Source of the DNA: JAJFJD01 sp965228695
GTDB lineage: Bacteria; Pseudomonadota; Alphaproteobacteria; UBA8366
Assembly: GCA_965228695.1 (NCBI GenBank)
Contig: CBDDIB010000002.1
Location: forward strand, 930,001-994,000
Reading direction: 5' to 3'
DNA: 64,000 nucleotides
Shown here: piece by piece, positions 43,289 through 52,501 of the stretch
How the letters are laid out: every line of letters begins with the position of its first letter
Position numbering within the stretch: the stretch's first letter is position 1
The notes under the pieces: generated by a model
What the model saw: only the letters and a program-made list of their open reading frames with translations
Told to the model about the DNA's origin: nothing
Database searches by the model: none
Position numbers and translations under genes: made by a program

Positions 43289-44242
43289 ATGAAACGCTTC
43301 AAGAATATTCTGATGCTCTACAATCAAAGCGTCGGTGACGATGCCGCGCTCGACCGGGCGACGGCCCTGGCAAAACGCAACGGCGCGCGCCTGACCGTGC
43401 TGGAGGTGATTGAGCGGATGCCAAGTCTCGCGGCCGCACCGTTCGGCTCCTCGGCATCCGAGCAGCGCGACCTGGAAGGCCGATTTTTCGAGGAGCGTCG
43501 GGCGCTGATCGAGCGGTTGATCGATCCACTGCGGCAGCAGGGCGTGGAAGTCGATGGCGCGGTCGCCCAAGGGAAGGTGTTTCTGGCGATCGTCCGGGCG
43601 GTTCTGCGGGACGGTTTCGACCTTGTGGTGATGACGGCGGACAGCCTGCGTGGCCTGCGGTCGATCACGTTCGGCAGCAACTCGATGCATGTCATGCGGA
43701 AATGCCCATGTCCGGTCTGGGTTATGAAGCCGAAAGCGGAACGGCGGTTTCACCGTATTCTCGCGGCGGTCGATCCGAATCCGTCCGATGCCGTGTTGAA
43801 CCCGTTGGACGTCAAGATCCTCGAGATGGCGAGTTCGCTTGCACGGATGGAGGAATGTCACCTCGATATCGCGAATGTATGGGACTATAGCGGTCCTGAT
43901 CTCGATACCAGCCGGTCGGAAATCGACGACACGATTCGCGACCGTCTGATGACGGAGAACACGGCGGCGCGCGAAGCGGCGCTCGACCGTCTTCTCGCCG
44001 AGGTGGATCTGGAAGAACTGGATTTCGAGGTTCACCTGCCTCGCGGCAATCCCAGCCTGCTGATTCCGGAACTGGTTGCCGAGAAGGCCGTCGACCTTAT
44101 CGTCATGGGAACGGCGACGCGCACTGGAATCGCCGGGTTCCTCATCGGCACGACCGCCGAAGATGTTCTGCGGCAGGTCGATTGTTCCGTGCTGACATTG
44201 AAGCCCGATGGGTTTATCTCGCCAGTTGCGCTGGAGGGATAG
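43289..44242 (+). CDS. Tandem universal stress protein (UspE-type, two Usp domains)
   Basis: 317 residues from the ATG at 43289. Two Usp domains: the first from KRFKNILMLYNQSVGDDAALDRAT to CPVWVMKP, the second from HRILAAVDPNPSD to CSVLTLKPDGF. The second has the ATP-type motif GTATRTGIAGFLIGTTAEDVLRQVDC, close to the classical G-x2-G-x9-G(S/T) pattern; the first has the analogous ITFGSNSMHVMRKCPC. Such proteins support survival under stress. A 13-bp hairpin overlaps the stop, and a strong palindrome precedes the gene. Confidence 0.9.
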   Translation: MKRFKNILMLYNQSVGDDAALDRATALAKRNGARLTVLEVIERMPSLAAAPFGSSASEQRDLEGRFFEERRALIERLIDPLRQQGVEVDGAVAQGKVFLAIVRAVLRDGFDLVVMTADSLRGLRSITFGSNSMHVMRKCPCPVWVMKPKAERRFHRILAAVDPNPSDAVLNPLDVKILEMASSLARMEECHLDIANVWDYSGPDLDTSRSEIDDTIRDRLMTENTAAREAALDRLLAEVDLEELDFEVHLPRGNPSLLIPELVAEKAVDLIVMGTATRTGIAGFLIGTTAEDVLRQVDCSVLTLKPDGFISPVALEG

Positions 44243-44267
44243 GGAGGGGACTCTTCCCTATCCCTCC
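44233..44267 (+). terminator. Hairpin at the end of the universal stress gene
   Basis: GGAGGGATAGGGA (44233-44245) and TCCCTATCCCTCC (44255-44267) are perfect complements separated by nine bases. The left arm includes the TAG stop. There is no T run after it, so rho-independent termination is uncertain; it may also protect the transcript end. Confidence 0.5.
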
Positions 44268-44665
44268 GCGCGGCAAGGGCGTGTCGGATCGCCCCGCGCC
44301 GCCGTGGCTTCAGCCGGCGGCGCTCCGGCTCCGCTATATAGCGGCGAGGCAAGCGGAGACGGAACCAGTATTAAAGTGATCGTCCTGAATGGCGCTGCAA
44401 AACGCAGCATCACGGTACATTTCCCTTTCGACCCGGCGCGGTTCAGGGTGGCTGCTTGCGTGCCTTAAGTATGGTCGTCCGGGCCTGATCGTTCCAATTC
44501 GAACATGGCGACGGTTTGATCGGAATAACCAATAAGCGATTTCGATCGAGGTTTCCTATCAAGACGTTCCGCTGAAACGATTTGCGTGTCCGTTTCCCTT
44601 TCCCCACCTCAAGTAATATCGGCGCGGTTTTCGCCGGTGCAGTCAATTAATTCGGAGAACAGAGA
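44243..44665. other. Intergenic region with short palindrome, no gene seen
   Basis: 423 bases. It holds the right half of the terminator-like hairpin and a perfect 14-base palindrome CCGCTATATAGCGG (44331-44344). The rest shows no convincing gene or repeat. The promoter of the small oxidase-subunit-like gene must lie near its 3' end. Confidence 0.5.
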
Positions 44666-44884
44666 ATGGACGGAACGGATCCTGGATCGGCCACGGCGGC
44701 GAATGCACGCCTCGCGGCGAATGGAACAAGCGCCGCCGCGGCACTGGGGGCGCCGCCGGCGCGGCCGGCGCAACAGGACATCGAGCCGCATGTCGAAGCC
44801 TGGGAGAACTTCATCGCGCTCACCAAGTGGTCGACCATCGGCATCATCGTGATTCTGGTCTTGCTCGCTCTGTTCCTGCTGTAG
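44666..44884 (+). CDS. Small membrane protein, aa3-type cytochrome c oxidase subunit IV-like
   Basis: 72 residues: a 40-residue Ala/Gly/Pro-rich lead followed by EPHVEAWENFIALTKWSTIGIIVILVL, a single membrane segment with the W-x-x-F-x-x-L-T-K-W motif of bacterial aa3 oxidase subunit IV (PF07835-like). Such peptides are normally 45-70 residues. Start at 44666 has a GGAG about 10 bases earlier. The other oxidase genes are not in the window, so the assignment rests on this motif. Confidence 0.65.
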   Translation: MDGTDPGSATAANARLAANGTSAAAALGAPPARPAQQDIEPHVEAWENFIALTKWSTIGIIVILVLLALFLL

Positions 44885-44903
44885 CGTCACCGCCGCGCCG
44901 GTG

Positions 44904-45824
44904 TCATTCCATGACGGTGACCCCGGTGACGCGATCCCTGAGGATCCGCCGGATCAACTTCGCCAAGGTTTGGAAATCCGTCTGGCTCGGGCTGTTCTTA
45001 CGCCAAATCATGCCCACCATCCGGTTCGGCGGATGCGAGCGCATTTGCCGCGCGACCACTTGGTCGTCATCCATCATCTCGGCATGGACGTATAGCGATG
45101 GGAAGAAGGACAACCCCATGCCCATCGCAACCATCTGCCGCAGGGTGTCGAGGCTGGTGCCTTCGTAGTCCAGGGATAGCGTCGCGCCATACTGCTGGCA
45201 TAGATGGCTCACCTGTTCGTGCAGGCGGTGGCCGCGTTCGAGCGACAAGACTGTTTCACCCTTAAGGTCGGACCGGTCTGCAATGTCCTTCTCCGCAAGC
45301 CGATGATCGGCCGGCGCGGCGATCCAAAGCGGTTCGCGGAACAGCCGCGTGGTTTGCAGGTCCGCACCCCGCACCGGCAGCGCGAACAAGAGCAAGTCAA
45401 GCTGCGCTTCTTCCAAGCCGTACAACAGGGCGGTCGGCATGCCCTCCCGGATATAGAGTTTGAGATCGGGATAGTTGTCGTGCAGTTCCGGCAGAATATG
45501 CGGGAGAAGATAGGGGCCGAGCGTCGGCAGAACGCCGAGCCGGATTGTGCCGCCCAACGGCTCTTGCCCGTGCTTGGCGATTTCCGTGATGCGCTGGACG
45601 TCATGCAGGACGGTTCGCGCGAGCGCCGCAATTTCCTTGCCGACCGGCGTCAGCACCACGCGCGCGCGGCTGCGTTCGACCAGCTGAACGCCGAGGCGGG
45701 ATTCCAATTCCCGAAGTTGCCCGCTCAACGTCGGTTGCGTGACATGCGTCATCTCGGCGGCGCGTCTGAAATGGAGCGTGTCGGCAATCGCAACCAGATA
45801 GCGCAATTGTTTGACGGTCGGCAT
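44904..45824 (-). CDS. LysR-type regulator, OxyR-like but without the peroxidatic cysteine
   Basis: 306 residues: N-terminal winged helix-turn-helix (MPTVKQLRYLVAIADTLHF, VTQPTLSGQLRELE) and a substrate domain of OxyR type. In OxyR the redox switch is Cys199-Cys208; here the aligned motif is ERGHRLHEQVSHLC, with Arg200 in place of Cys199 and Cys209 retained. A disulfide switch is therefore impossible in the usual form. Likely a relative with another effector, or one acting without redox control. Divergent from the MFS gene across 416 bases that contain two dyads. Confidence 0.9.
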   Translation of the reverse strand: MPTVKQLRYLVAIADTLHFRRAAEMTHVTQPTLSGQLRELESRLGVQLVERSRARVVLTPVGKEIAALARTVLHDVQRITEIAKHGQEPLGGTIRLGVLPTLGPYLLPHILPELHDNYPDLKLYIREGMPTALLYGLEEAQLDLLLFALPVRGADLQTTRLFREPLWIAAPADHRLAEKDIADRSDLKGETVLSLERGHRLHEQVSHLCQQYGATLSLDYEGTSLDTLRQMVAMGMGLSFFPSLYVHAEMMDDDQVVARQMRSHPPNRMVGMIWRKNSPSQTDFQTLAKLIRRILRDRVTGVTVME

Positions 45825-46240
45825 GGGTCGCCCTCTCGAATTCCAGGATTTCTTGGTTGGCGTTTTCTATTGAACTCCCAATTAAAATCGATTGTTTCGA
45901 TTAAAAGTCAAACCCCACCCGACCTCTGATGTACTCACCGTGATCTGGAGGTTCCGACTATGGCGACATTCGACGTTGCGACGATAGTTTTCTCCTGGCC
46001 GCGGTGCATATGACCGGCCGCGCGGCCTATCGCGAGGGTGTCCCGCTATGAGAGGGGGGTCGTTGTCGACCTGAGGCGGGACGCGGTCCGGCTCGATACT
46101 CCGAAAAAATAGGATGGGGGAAAAATAGGACGGGCGTTCGCAATACTGTAGTGTTGTCGGGACATTCGGAGAGTTGCCCTGATCTGCATTCCAGCATCGA
46201 TGGTCGGCCAGGACCGTTGCCGCCCGGCCGGCAGCAAACC
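45825..46240. promoter_or_regulatory. Intergenic region between LysR and MFS genes, with two dyads
   Basis: 416 bases. Two imperfect dyads sit at 45868-45902, close to the LysR gene: ATTG-N6-CAAT and ATCG-N7-CGAT, the latter as AATCGA TTGTT TCGATT (45886-45902). Tetramer-spacer-tetramer symmetry is typical for LysR operators, suggesting autoregulation. A 17-codon open frame with TGGAGG before it begins at 45960; it has no known match. The remaining bases show no gene. Confidence 0.45.
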
Positions 46241-47671
46241 ATGACCGACGGTGCGCCATCGCAACCGGGTTGGCTGCGTGCGGCCCTGGGGCTGTTCATC
46301 GTCGGCCTCGGAACGTTGACGGTCCCGCTCGACTCTTCGGTCAACATCGCGTTTCCCGCTATCACGCGTGGGTTCGATGTCCCGCTCGAGGACATGCAGT
46401 GGGTCGTTATCTGTTATGTCTTGATCTACTCCAGCTTGACCTTGGTGTTCGGCAAGATCGGCGACCTGGTCGGGCATCGGCGCATCTTCGGCGTCGGGCT
46501 GTTCGTGTCGGCGATCGCATTCGCGCTCTGCGGTGCGGCCGAAACCTTTGTCGGATTGCTGCTGGCCCGCGCGCTGCAGGGCGTCGGCGCGGCGTTGGTA
46601 ATCAGTTGCGGGCCGGCCCTTGCGACGATGCTCTTCCCGGAGTCCTATCGGGCCCGCGTTCTCGGCATCTACACCATGGCGTTTGGCCTCGGCGGGGTGA
46701 TCGGCCCGTCGCTCGGCGGCCTCCTCGTTGCGGAGTGGGGCTGGTCCGCCGTGTTCTGGTTCCGGGCGCCGCTGGCGGCGGGGACGCTGATCCTGCTGTT
46801 CCTGCTGCCGAAGGCGCAACCGGGCAGCGGATCCCGGTCGTTCGACGTTATGGGGGCGGCATTGCTGGTCGCGGGCCTCAGTACCTTCCTGCTCGCGATC
46901 AACCAGGCGCGGCACGCCGGCGCCGGGGAGCCGTTGGTGCCGTTGTTGCTCGGCGTCGCCGCAGTGGCCTGTTTCGCCGGATTCGTCTGGCAGCAGAAAC
47001 GGTCGCCGGAACCGATCCTGCATCCCCGGTTTTTCCGGAACCCGGCCTTCTCGGTCGTCAATATCTCGAACGTCATGGTCAACATGGTCGGCTTCGCCGT
47101 GATGTTCCTGGTCCCCTTCTATCTCGACCGGATGACGGACCTGTCCCTGGTAATGGCGGGGGCCGTGCTGGCGATGAGCCCCGCCGGCATGGTGCTCGCG
47201 GGACCGGCCGGCGGCTGGCTGCTCGACCGAATCGCCGCGCCGCGGCTGGCGTTGGCCGGCGCCGTTCTGGTCGGGGTGGGTTTGCTCGCCATCGGCCAGT
47301 GGGGCGCGGCGACGTCGATCGCGGCGATGGTCGCGGGGCTGGCCACGGTCGGGGTCGGCTTCGGGTTCTTCCAGGTCGCATATATGGAGATCGTCGCGGC
47401 GATTCTGCCCCTGCGCGAGCGCGGGGTCGCTGGCAGTCTCGCCATGGTGACCCGGACGATCGGCGTCGTCAGCGGCGCGACGGGGCTCGCCCTGGCGTTC
47501 ACCGGCTTCACGCCACTGGGGGCTGGAACGGCCGGGGCGGATTTCCTGGCGCCATTCGCCAAGACACTGACGGCGGCCGGCGCGCTATTGCTTGTCTTTC
47601 TTGCCGTGACGCTGCTGCGGCCCCGTATCTGGCTGGCCGCTTCCTGGCGATCGTCGGACGATTTTCGGTGA
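46241..47671 (+). CDS. MFS transporter of the DHA2 (14-helix) drug:H+ antiporter type
   Basis: 476 residues with about 14 hydrophobic helices. The N-terminal LDSSVNIAFPAITRGF replaces the LDxTIVNVALP motif C region of DHA2 exporters, and loop 2-3 carries GKIGDLVGHRRIF (motif A). GLGGVIGPSLGGLL is antiporter motif C in helix 5. The start at 46241 (MTDGAPSQPG) is preferred; an upstream in-frame ATG is in non-homologous sequence. It is divergent from the OxyR-like regulator, which may control it. Confidence 0.9.
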   Translation: MTDGAPSQPGWLRAALGLFIVGLGTLTVPLDSSVNIAFPAITRGFDVPLEDMQWVVICYVLIYSSLTLVFGKIGDLVGHRRIFGVGLFVSAIAFALCGAAETFVGLLLARALQGVGAALVISCGPALATMLFPESYRARVLGIYTMAFGLGGVIGPSLGGLLVAEWGWSAVFWFRAPLAAGTLILLFLLPKAQPGSGSRSFDVMGAALLVAGLSTFLLAINQARHAGAGEPLVPLLLGVAAVACFAGFVWQQKRSPEPILHPRFFRNPAFSVVNISNVMVNMVGFAVMFLVPFYLDRMTDLSLVMAGAVLAMSPAGMVLAGPAGGWLLDRIAAPRLALAGAVLVGVGLLAIGQWGAATSIAAMVAGLATVGVGFGFFQVAYMEIVAAILPLRERGVAGSLAMVTRTIGVVSGATGLALAFTGFTPLGAGTAGADFLAPFAKTLTAAGALLLVFLAVTLLRPRIWLAASWRSSDDFR

Positions 47672-47782
47672 CAGTATGGTTATGCCGGGCTGCCGTGCGT
47701 TTGTCGCCGGCTCGGATAAGCGGGACAATGCCGGGGCGCGGCTTCGCGGCGGCGGCAACTTAGGGCACGGGAGGACACCGAC

Positions 47783-48700
47783 TTGGCTATCGAATACGAA
47801 AAGCGCGACGGCGTCGCATACATCACGATCAACAACATCGACAAGGCGAATATCCTCGACAAGGCGACGTCCGACGACATTTCGGCGGCATGGGTCGATC
47901 TATGGGAGGACCGGGATATCCGCTGCGGCATCGTCACGGGCGCCGGCGACCGGCATTTCTGCGGCGGGCACAATCTGGCGCCGCGTCCCGACCTCACCGA
48001 AGAGGATCGCGAGTATCTGCGCACCAACCGGATCTACTGGCCGCTGGCCGGCACCGTGCATGGTCAGCAGACCGGTGTCGACGGGCGGATGGGCGACCAC
48101 TATCCTCGTGTCTGGAAACCGATCATCGCGGCGGTGAACGGCTGGGCGGCGGGCGCCGGCCTCTATCTGCTGCTTGCGTCGACCGACATCCGGATCGCCA
48201 GCGCCGAACACGCCCGGTTCAAGTTCGCCTTGTTGTCGCAGGGATGGCTCGGCCACGGACCGGGCGCGAGCTTGTTGATCCAGCAGCTCCGCTACATCGA
48301 TGCGATGAAGATCCTGCTGACCGACGAGCCGTTCGATGCCGAGGAGGCCCTGCGGATCGGGCTGATCAACGAAATAGCCCCCCATGACGAATTGATGGAG
48401 CGGGCGGAAAAGATGGCCCGCCACATCGTCAAGATGCCGCCGGTCGCCGTGCGGATGATGAAGGAGTTCGTGGTCCGCTTCGGCAACCTGCCGACCGATC
48501 AGGCCTGGCATGTCCAGAACCTGATCAATTCGATGCTGATCCAGACCACGATCGACGGCGAGGAAGGCCGGGAGGCGTTCAACGAGAAACGCCCGCCCAA
48601 TTTCACCGGTGCCTTGCGGCGGCGCGGCGAGGCCTGGGACGAATTGTCCGAAGAAGAGGCGAAGCGCCTCGACGAGGCCTATCGCAGCGGCGAGTTCTGA
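47783..48700 (+). CDS. Enoyl-CoA hydratase/isomerase family protein
   Basis: 305 residues from a TTG at 47783 that follows GGAGG; MAIEYEKRDGVAYITINN is the family N-terminus. Crotonase-fold marks are GAGDRHFCGGHN (oxyanion loop) and NGWAAGAGLYLLLASTDIRIASA (second loop). A longer-than-usual insert, roughly residues 80-120, separates them. The family hydrates or isomerises acyl-CoA. Stop is ten bases from the convergent CaiB-type gene; the pair may belong to acyl-CoA catabolism. Confidence 0.9.
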   Translation: MAIEYEKRDGVAYITINNIDKANILDKATSDDISAAWVDLWEDRDIRCGIVTGAGDRHFCGGHNLAPRPDLTEEDREYLRTNRIYWPLAGTVHGQQTGVDGRMGDHYPRVWKPIIAAVNGWAAGAGLYLLLASTDIRIASAEHARFKFALLSQGWLGHGPGASLLIQQLRYIDAMKILLTDEPFDAEEALRIGLINEIAPHDELMERAEKMARHIVKMPPVAVRMMKEFVVRFGNLPTDQAWHVQNLINSMLIQTTIDGEEGREAFNEKRPPNFTGALRRRGEAWDELSEEEAKRLDEAYRSGEF

Positions 48701-48709
48701 GTCCGCGAG

Positions 48710-50881
48710 CTACCCGAGCGCACCGTCGCGCCGCAGCTCGGCGATCCGGCCATCCGACAGGCCGAGAACGTCCCGCAGCACGGCGTCGGTATCCGCCCCG
48801 AGGTCGGGCGCCGAGCCGGTCGCGCGGCCGAAATTCGACCGCCACGGCAATCCGGGCAGGACGCCGGTGTCCTGCGTGTCCCAAAAACCGCGGTCGCCGA
48901 GATGCGGATCGTCGACCAGGTCGCGTGACGTCGCGAGCGCGGCGGCCGGAACACCGGCTTCGGACAGCGTGGCGGCGGCGCTTTCCGCACGCAATGGGCG
49001 CGCCCAGCCGCCGAGGGCGGCGTCGATGGCGTCGCGCGCCGACAGCCGCTCCCACAGCCCGTAATCGGCCATCGCGGCAAGCGGCGGCACGGCGGCGCAT
49101 AGGTTTTGCCATTCGGATTCCCCGGTCACGGCAACGGCGAGCCAGTCGTCCTCTCCGGCGCAGCGATAGGCATTATGCGGTGCGGCCTGCGCGGCGAAGT
49201 TTCCCGCCGGCAGAGGCGGCGCGTCGAGCTGTGTCGTCAGAAGCGGTTGCGCCATGGTCCAGAGCATCGCCTCGATCATGGAAAAGTCGATCCGGACGCC
49301 GCGCCCGTCCCGCCGCCGCTGCCAGAGGGCGGCCGCCACGGCGAAGGGCAGCAAGAGGCCGCACATGGGATCGAGCCAGGCGAAACCGATGCGCGGCGAA
49401 TTCTCGGGATGCCGGTTGAGGCCGGCGAACCCCGCATAGCATTGCAGCAATGTGCCATAGGCGACGGCGCCCGATTCCGGGCCGGTCCGCCCCAGTCCCG
49501 ACGCGGAGAGGTAGATGAGGTTCGGGTTGGCCTTTTGAAGGTCCGCCGCCCCGAGACCCAGCCGTTCCATCACACCGGTCGCGAAATTCTCGATCAGCAC
49601 ATCGGATTTCGCGGCGAGGGCGGTGGCGATCTCGACCGCGTCCGGGTTTTTCAGGTTCAGGACGATGCCTTTCTTCGCCTGGCCAAGCACTGTGTGTAGC
49701 TCCGACGTGCGGCCGGGATCGCCCGGACCCGGCGCCTCGACCTTGATGACCTCCGCGCCCATGGCGGCGAGATGCCGGGTCGCGGTCGGCCCGGCGATGA
49801 CCCAGCTGAAGTCCAGCACCCGGACACCCGATAACGGCAACGGGCCAGGCGATGGCTTCTGAGCCGCCGCTTGGCCGTCGCCATACGCAAGCTTGAACGG
49901 CGCGGACGGTATCTTAAGCTGTTGCCCGTCGATATCGAGCGTCGCGAAGAAATCGCGATGCGCCAGTTGCGGCGAGTCGAGCTGCTCGGCCGGTTCGCGA
50001 AGCGGGAAGCTCGGCACGTGGGCGGCTTGTGCGGTGTCGGCGATCCATTGCTTGTCGTGCTGGCGGCTCCAGTCCGACATCAAGGCGTGCAGCGCGTCCC
50101 AATTCTCGACGCGGTCCGGTTTGGTGGCGAATTGCGGGTCGCCGCCCCAATCCGGGTCGCCCATCGCCGAGAGCCACGCGGCCCATTGCCGGTCTTCGCG
50201 CGGCGAAATCGCGGCGTAGCCGTCCTGGGCCGGCAGGATCGTTACCGTCGCACCGTTACCGTCCTTCACCCGCTTGCGGGACCAGACACTCCCGGTGAGG
50301 CCCGCACGCGCCAGTTCGGTGATCGCCAGCGTGGCCAAGACCTCTTGGATCGAGACGTCGACTCTTGCATCGCCGGGGAACAGAACCGCATGCATGCCGG
50401 CGCAGGCCGCGGCGATGCCGCCGAGAAAGGCCGACTGTTCCCCGACCGGGCGGATCGGCGCTTCGGCCAGATCGGGAACCTGGCCCGTCAACAGGCGCGC
50501 CATGCCGCTGGCATAGAAAAGGGTGAGATCGGTGGCGGGGCATTCGGCGCGGGGTCCGGTCTGCCCGAAATTCGAAATCAAGACGATCGCGGCGGCCTTG
50601 GCTGTTCCGCGCAGACCGTCCGCGTCGCGGCCCTGGTTGCGAAGATCGCTCGGCGCGCCCTGGCCGACGACGAGCTGGGCCGCGGCGATGGCGTCCCGTT
50701 CCGCGGCGTCGGCCACGGTCGTTTTACCGGCGTTCAGATAGAGTTCGAGCGGGGTCGTCGTCGCGGCGTCGACGGCGGTGACGCTGGCGCCGGCATCGGC
50801 GAACAGGCGTCCGCAGACGGCCGTTGCAAGACCGGGTCCGAGTTGCGTGACGCGGAGGCCCGTGAGGAGCTGCGCCGCCAC
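48710..50881 (-). CDS. Double CaiB/BaiF (family III) CoA-transferase
   Basis: 723 residues, about twice the family length of 380-420. The C-terminal half (about 340-723) is a full family III CoA-transferase: SGVRVLDFSWVIAGPTATRHLAAMGAEVIKVEAPGPGDPGR and WLDPMCGLLLPFA, with the catalytic aspartate in LDPMCG. The N-terminal half repeats the fold (LTGLRVTQLGPGLATAVCGRLFADAGA) but has SAFLGGIAAACAGMH where the aspartate should be, so it looks inactive. Such fused pairs may form pseudo-dimers. CoA donor and acceptor are unknown. Convergent neighbour: enoyl-CoA hydratase. Confidence 0.9.
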   Translation of the reverse strand: MAAQLLTGLRVTQLGPGLATAVCGRLFADAGASVTAVDAATTTPLELYLNAGKTTVADAAERDAIAAAQLVVGQGAPSDLRNQGRDADGLRGTAKAAAIVLISNFGQTGPRAECPATDLTLFYASGMARLLTGQVPDLAEAPIRPVGEQSAFLGGIAAACAGMHAVLFPGDARVDVSIQEVLATLAITELARAGLTGSVWSRKRVKDGNGATVTILPAQDGYAAISPREDRQWAAWLSAMGDPDWGGDPQFATKPDRVENWDALHALMSDWSRQHDKQWIADTAQAAHVPSFPLREPAEQLDSPQLAHRDFFATLDIDGQQLKIPSAPFKLAYGDGQAAAQKPSPGPLPLSGVRVLDFSWVIAGPTATRHLAAMGAEVIKVEAPGPGDPGRTSELHTVLGQAKKGIVLNLKNPDAVEIATALAAKSDVLIENFATGVMERLGLGAADLQKANPNLIYLSASGLGRTGPESGAVAYGTLLQCYAGFAGLNRHPENSPRIGFAWLDPMCGLLLPFAVAAALWQRRRDGRGVRIDFSMIEAMLWTMAQPLLTTQLDAPPLPAGNFAAQAAPHNAYRCAGEDDWLAVAVTGESEWQNLCAAVPPLAAMADYGLWERLSARDAIDAALGGWARPLRAESAAATLSEAGVPAAALATSRDLVDDPHLGDRGFWDTQDTGVLPGLPWRSNFGRATGSAPDLGADTDAVLRDVLGLSDGRIAELRRDGALG

Positions 50882-50962
50882 TATCGATCGGGTCTGATTT
50901 CACTCATGCGCCGATAGTACACCGAACATCGAATTCACGCAGACCCTGGCGCCGGCGTGCCG

Positions 50963-52501
50963 TTAGGCGGCTTTCTTCCGGAGCGACCGATACAACTCGA
51001 TGCCCGATTCCGCGAAGGAATTCGCGTCGCGGATCTGGCTCGAAATCTGTTCGAGCTTGGTATTGACGTCGCCCACCGTGGCGGCGGCGTTTTGCATGCT
51101 GCCGGTGATTTCCCGTGTCGTTGCCGTCTGTTCCTCGACCGCGCCGGCCACGGTGGAGACGCTTGCTTCAACCGCCGCAACGGCTTCCTTGATGGTGCTC
51201 AAGCGCGCGATAACATCTTCCGAGACGGTCTGCATACCGTTGATCTCATTTGAGATTTGTTCGGTCGCCGATCCAACCTGATTGGCCAGGTTCTTGACTT
51301 CGGAAGCGACCACGGCGAATCCTTTGCCAGCTTCGCCGGCGCGCGCCGATTCGATCGTCGCATTCAATGCGAGCAGATTGATCTGGTTCGCAATATCCTG
51401 GATTACTTCGACGATGTTATTCATGGCCTGCGCCGCGTCCGCCAGTTGTTGCGTGGCTTGATCCGCTGCGTTCGCCTCCTCGGTCGCTTTCAGGACCTCG
51501 TCTTGCGACGCCTGCATCGAGCTGGAGATTTCCTGCACCGATGTTTCAAATTGTTGGGTGGCGCTGGCGACCGACTGGACCGTCTGAAGCGTTTGGTTGG
51601 AGGTGTCGACAGCCGAGGTCGACTCTCCGTTGGCGTCGCCGACGGCCGACAGGATCTTTTCCAAGTTCTCGTCGACTTGAGTGCCGACGCGCTCCGCCTC
51701 CATCCGGTCCTGGACCTGTTGCGTGATGTCCGTCGCGTATTTGACCACTTTAAACGGTTTTCCGTTCGGATCGAAGATGGGGTTGTAGGAGGCCTGGATC
51801 CATATTTCTCGGCCGCCATTGCCGAGGCGTTTATACTCGCCTGCCTTGTATTCGCCGCGTCCGAGCGACTCCCAAAACAGCTTGTACTCTTGCGATTCGG
51901 CGTAGTCGGGCTCGGCGAAGATTCGGTGATGCTGACCTGTAATTTCCGATAGGGAATACCCGACCGCACCGAGAAAATTTTCATTCGCATCGACGATTGT
52001 CCCATCGAGTTCGAATGAAATAACCGCCTGCGACCGATGAATTGCCTCGATTTGGCCTTTGTAATCCGCGGATTGCATCGTCCGTTCGGTGATATCGGTC
52101 GCGTATTTGACGATCTTCGACGCGTTGCCGCTCTTATCCAGGATGGGGTTGTAGGATGCTTGAATCCAAATTTCGGAGCCGTCCTTGCGCAGGCGCTTGT
52201 ATTCCGCCGATTGAAACGTGCCGTCCCTCAATGATTCCCAAAACTTCCGATAGTCGTCGGATTTCTTGTACTCGGCGTCGACGAAGATGCTGTGGTGCTG
52301 GCCTTGGATTTCTTCGAGAGCGTATCCCATTGCATCCAGGAAATTTGCGTTCGCCGTAATGATCGTTCCGTCCGGCTGGAATTGGATGACGGCTTGCGAT
52401 TTGTCCAGGGCTGCGAGGATGGAGTCCCTCTCGCGGGCACTGGCCCTTGCCGCTCCGTTTTGCTTTTCGTTGCGGGTCTTTCCGAACGTGAAGAACGTCA
52501 T
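50963..52501 (-). CDS. Soluble methyl-accepting chemotaxis protein with two PAS domains
   Basis: 512 residues from the ATG at 52501. No membrane segment is visible, so it is cytoplasmic. Two PAS domains in tandem (about 25-150 and 150-275) are closely alike, with SQAVIQFQPDGTIITAN and SQAVISFELDGTIVDAN, each ending IVKYATDIT or VVKYATDIT. Then a signalling domain with the CheA/CheW hairpin tip NQINLLALNATIESARAGEAGKGF. PAS domains of this subtype often bind haem or flavin, suggesting oxygen or redox sensing. The tip and C-terminal adaptation helix are short. Confidence 0.92.
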   Translation of the reverse strand: MTFFTFGKTRNEKQNGAARASARERDSILAALDKSQAVIQFQPDGTIITANANFLDAMGYALEEIQGQHHSIFVDAEYKKSDDYRKFWESLRDGTFQSAEYKRLRKDGSEIWIQASYNPILDKSGNASKIVKYATDITERTMQSADYKGQIEAIHRSQAVISFELDGTIVDANENFLGAVGYSLSEITGQHHRIFAEPDYAESQEYKLFWESLGRGEYKAGEYKRLGNGGREIWIQASYNPIFDPNGKPFKVVKYATDITQQVQDRMEAERVGTQVDENLEKILSAVGDANGESTSAVDTSNQTLQTVQSVASATQQFETSVQEISSSMQASQDEVLKATEEANAADQATQQLADAAQAMNNIVEVIQDIANQINLLALNATIESARAGEAGKGFAVVASEVKNLANQVGSATEQISNEINGMQTVSEDVIARLSTIKEAVAAVEASVSTVAGAVEEQTATTREITGSMQNAAATVGDVNTKLEQISSQIRDANSFAESGIELYRSLRKKAA

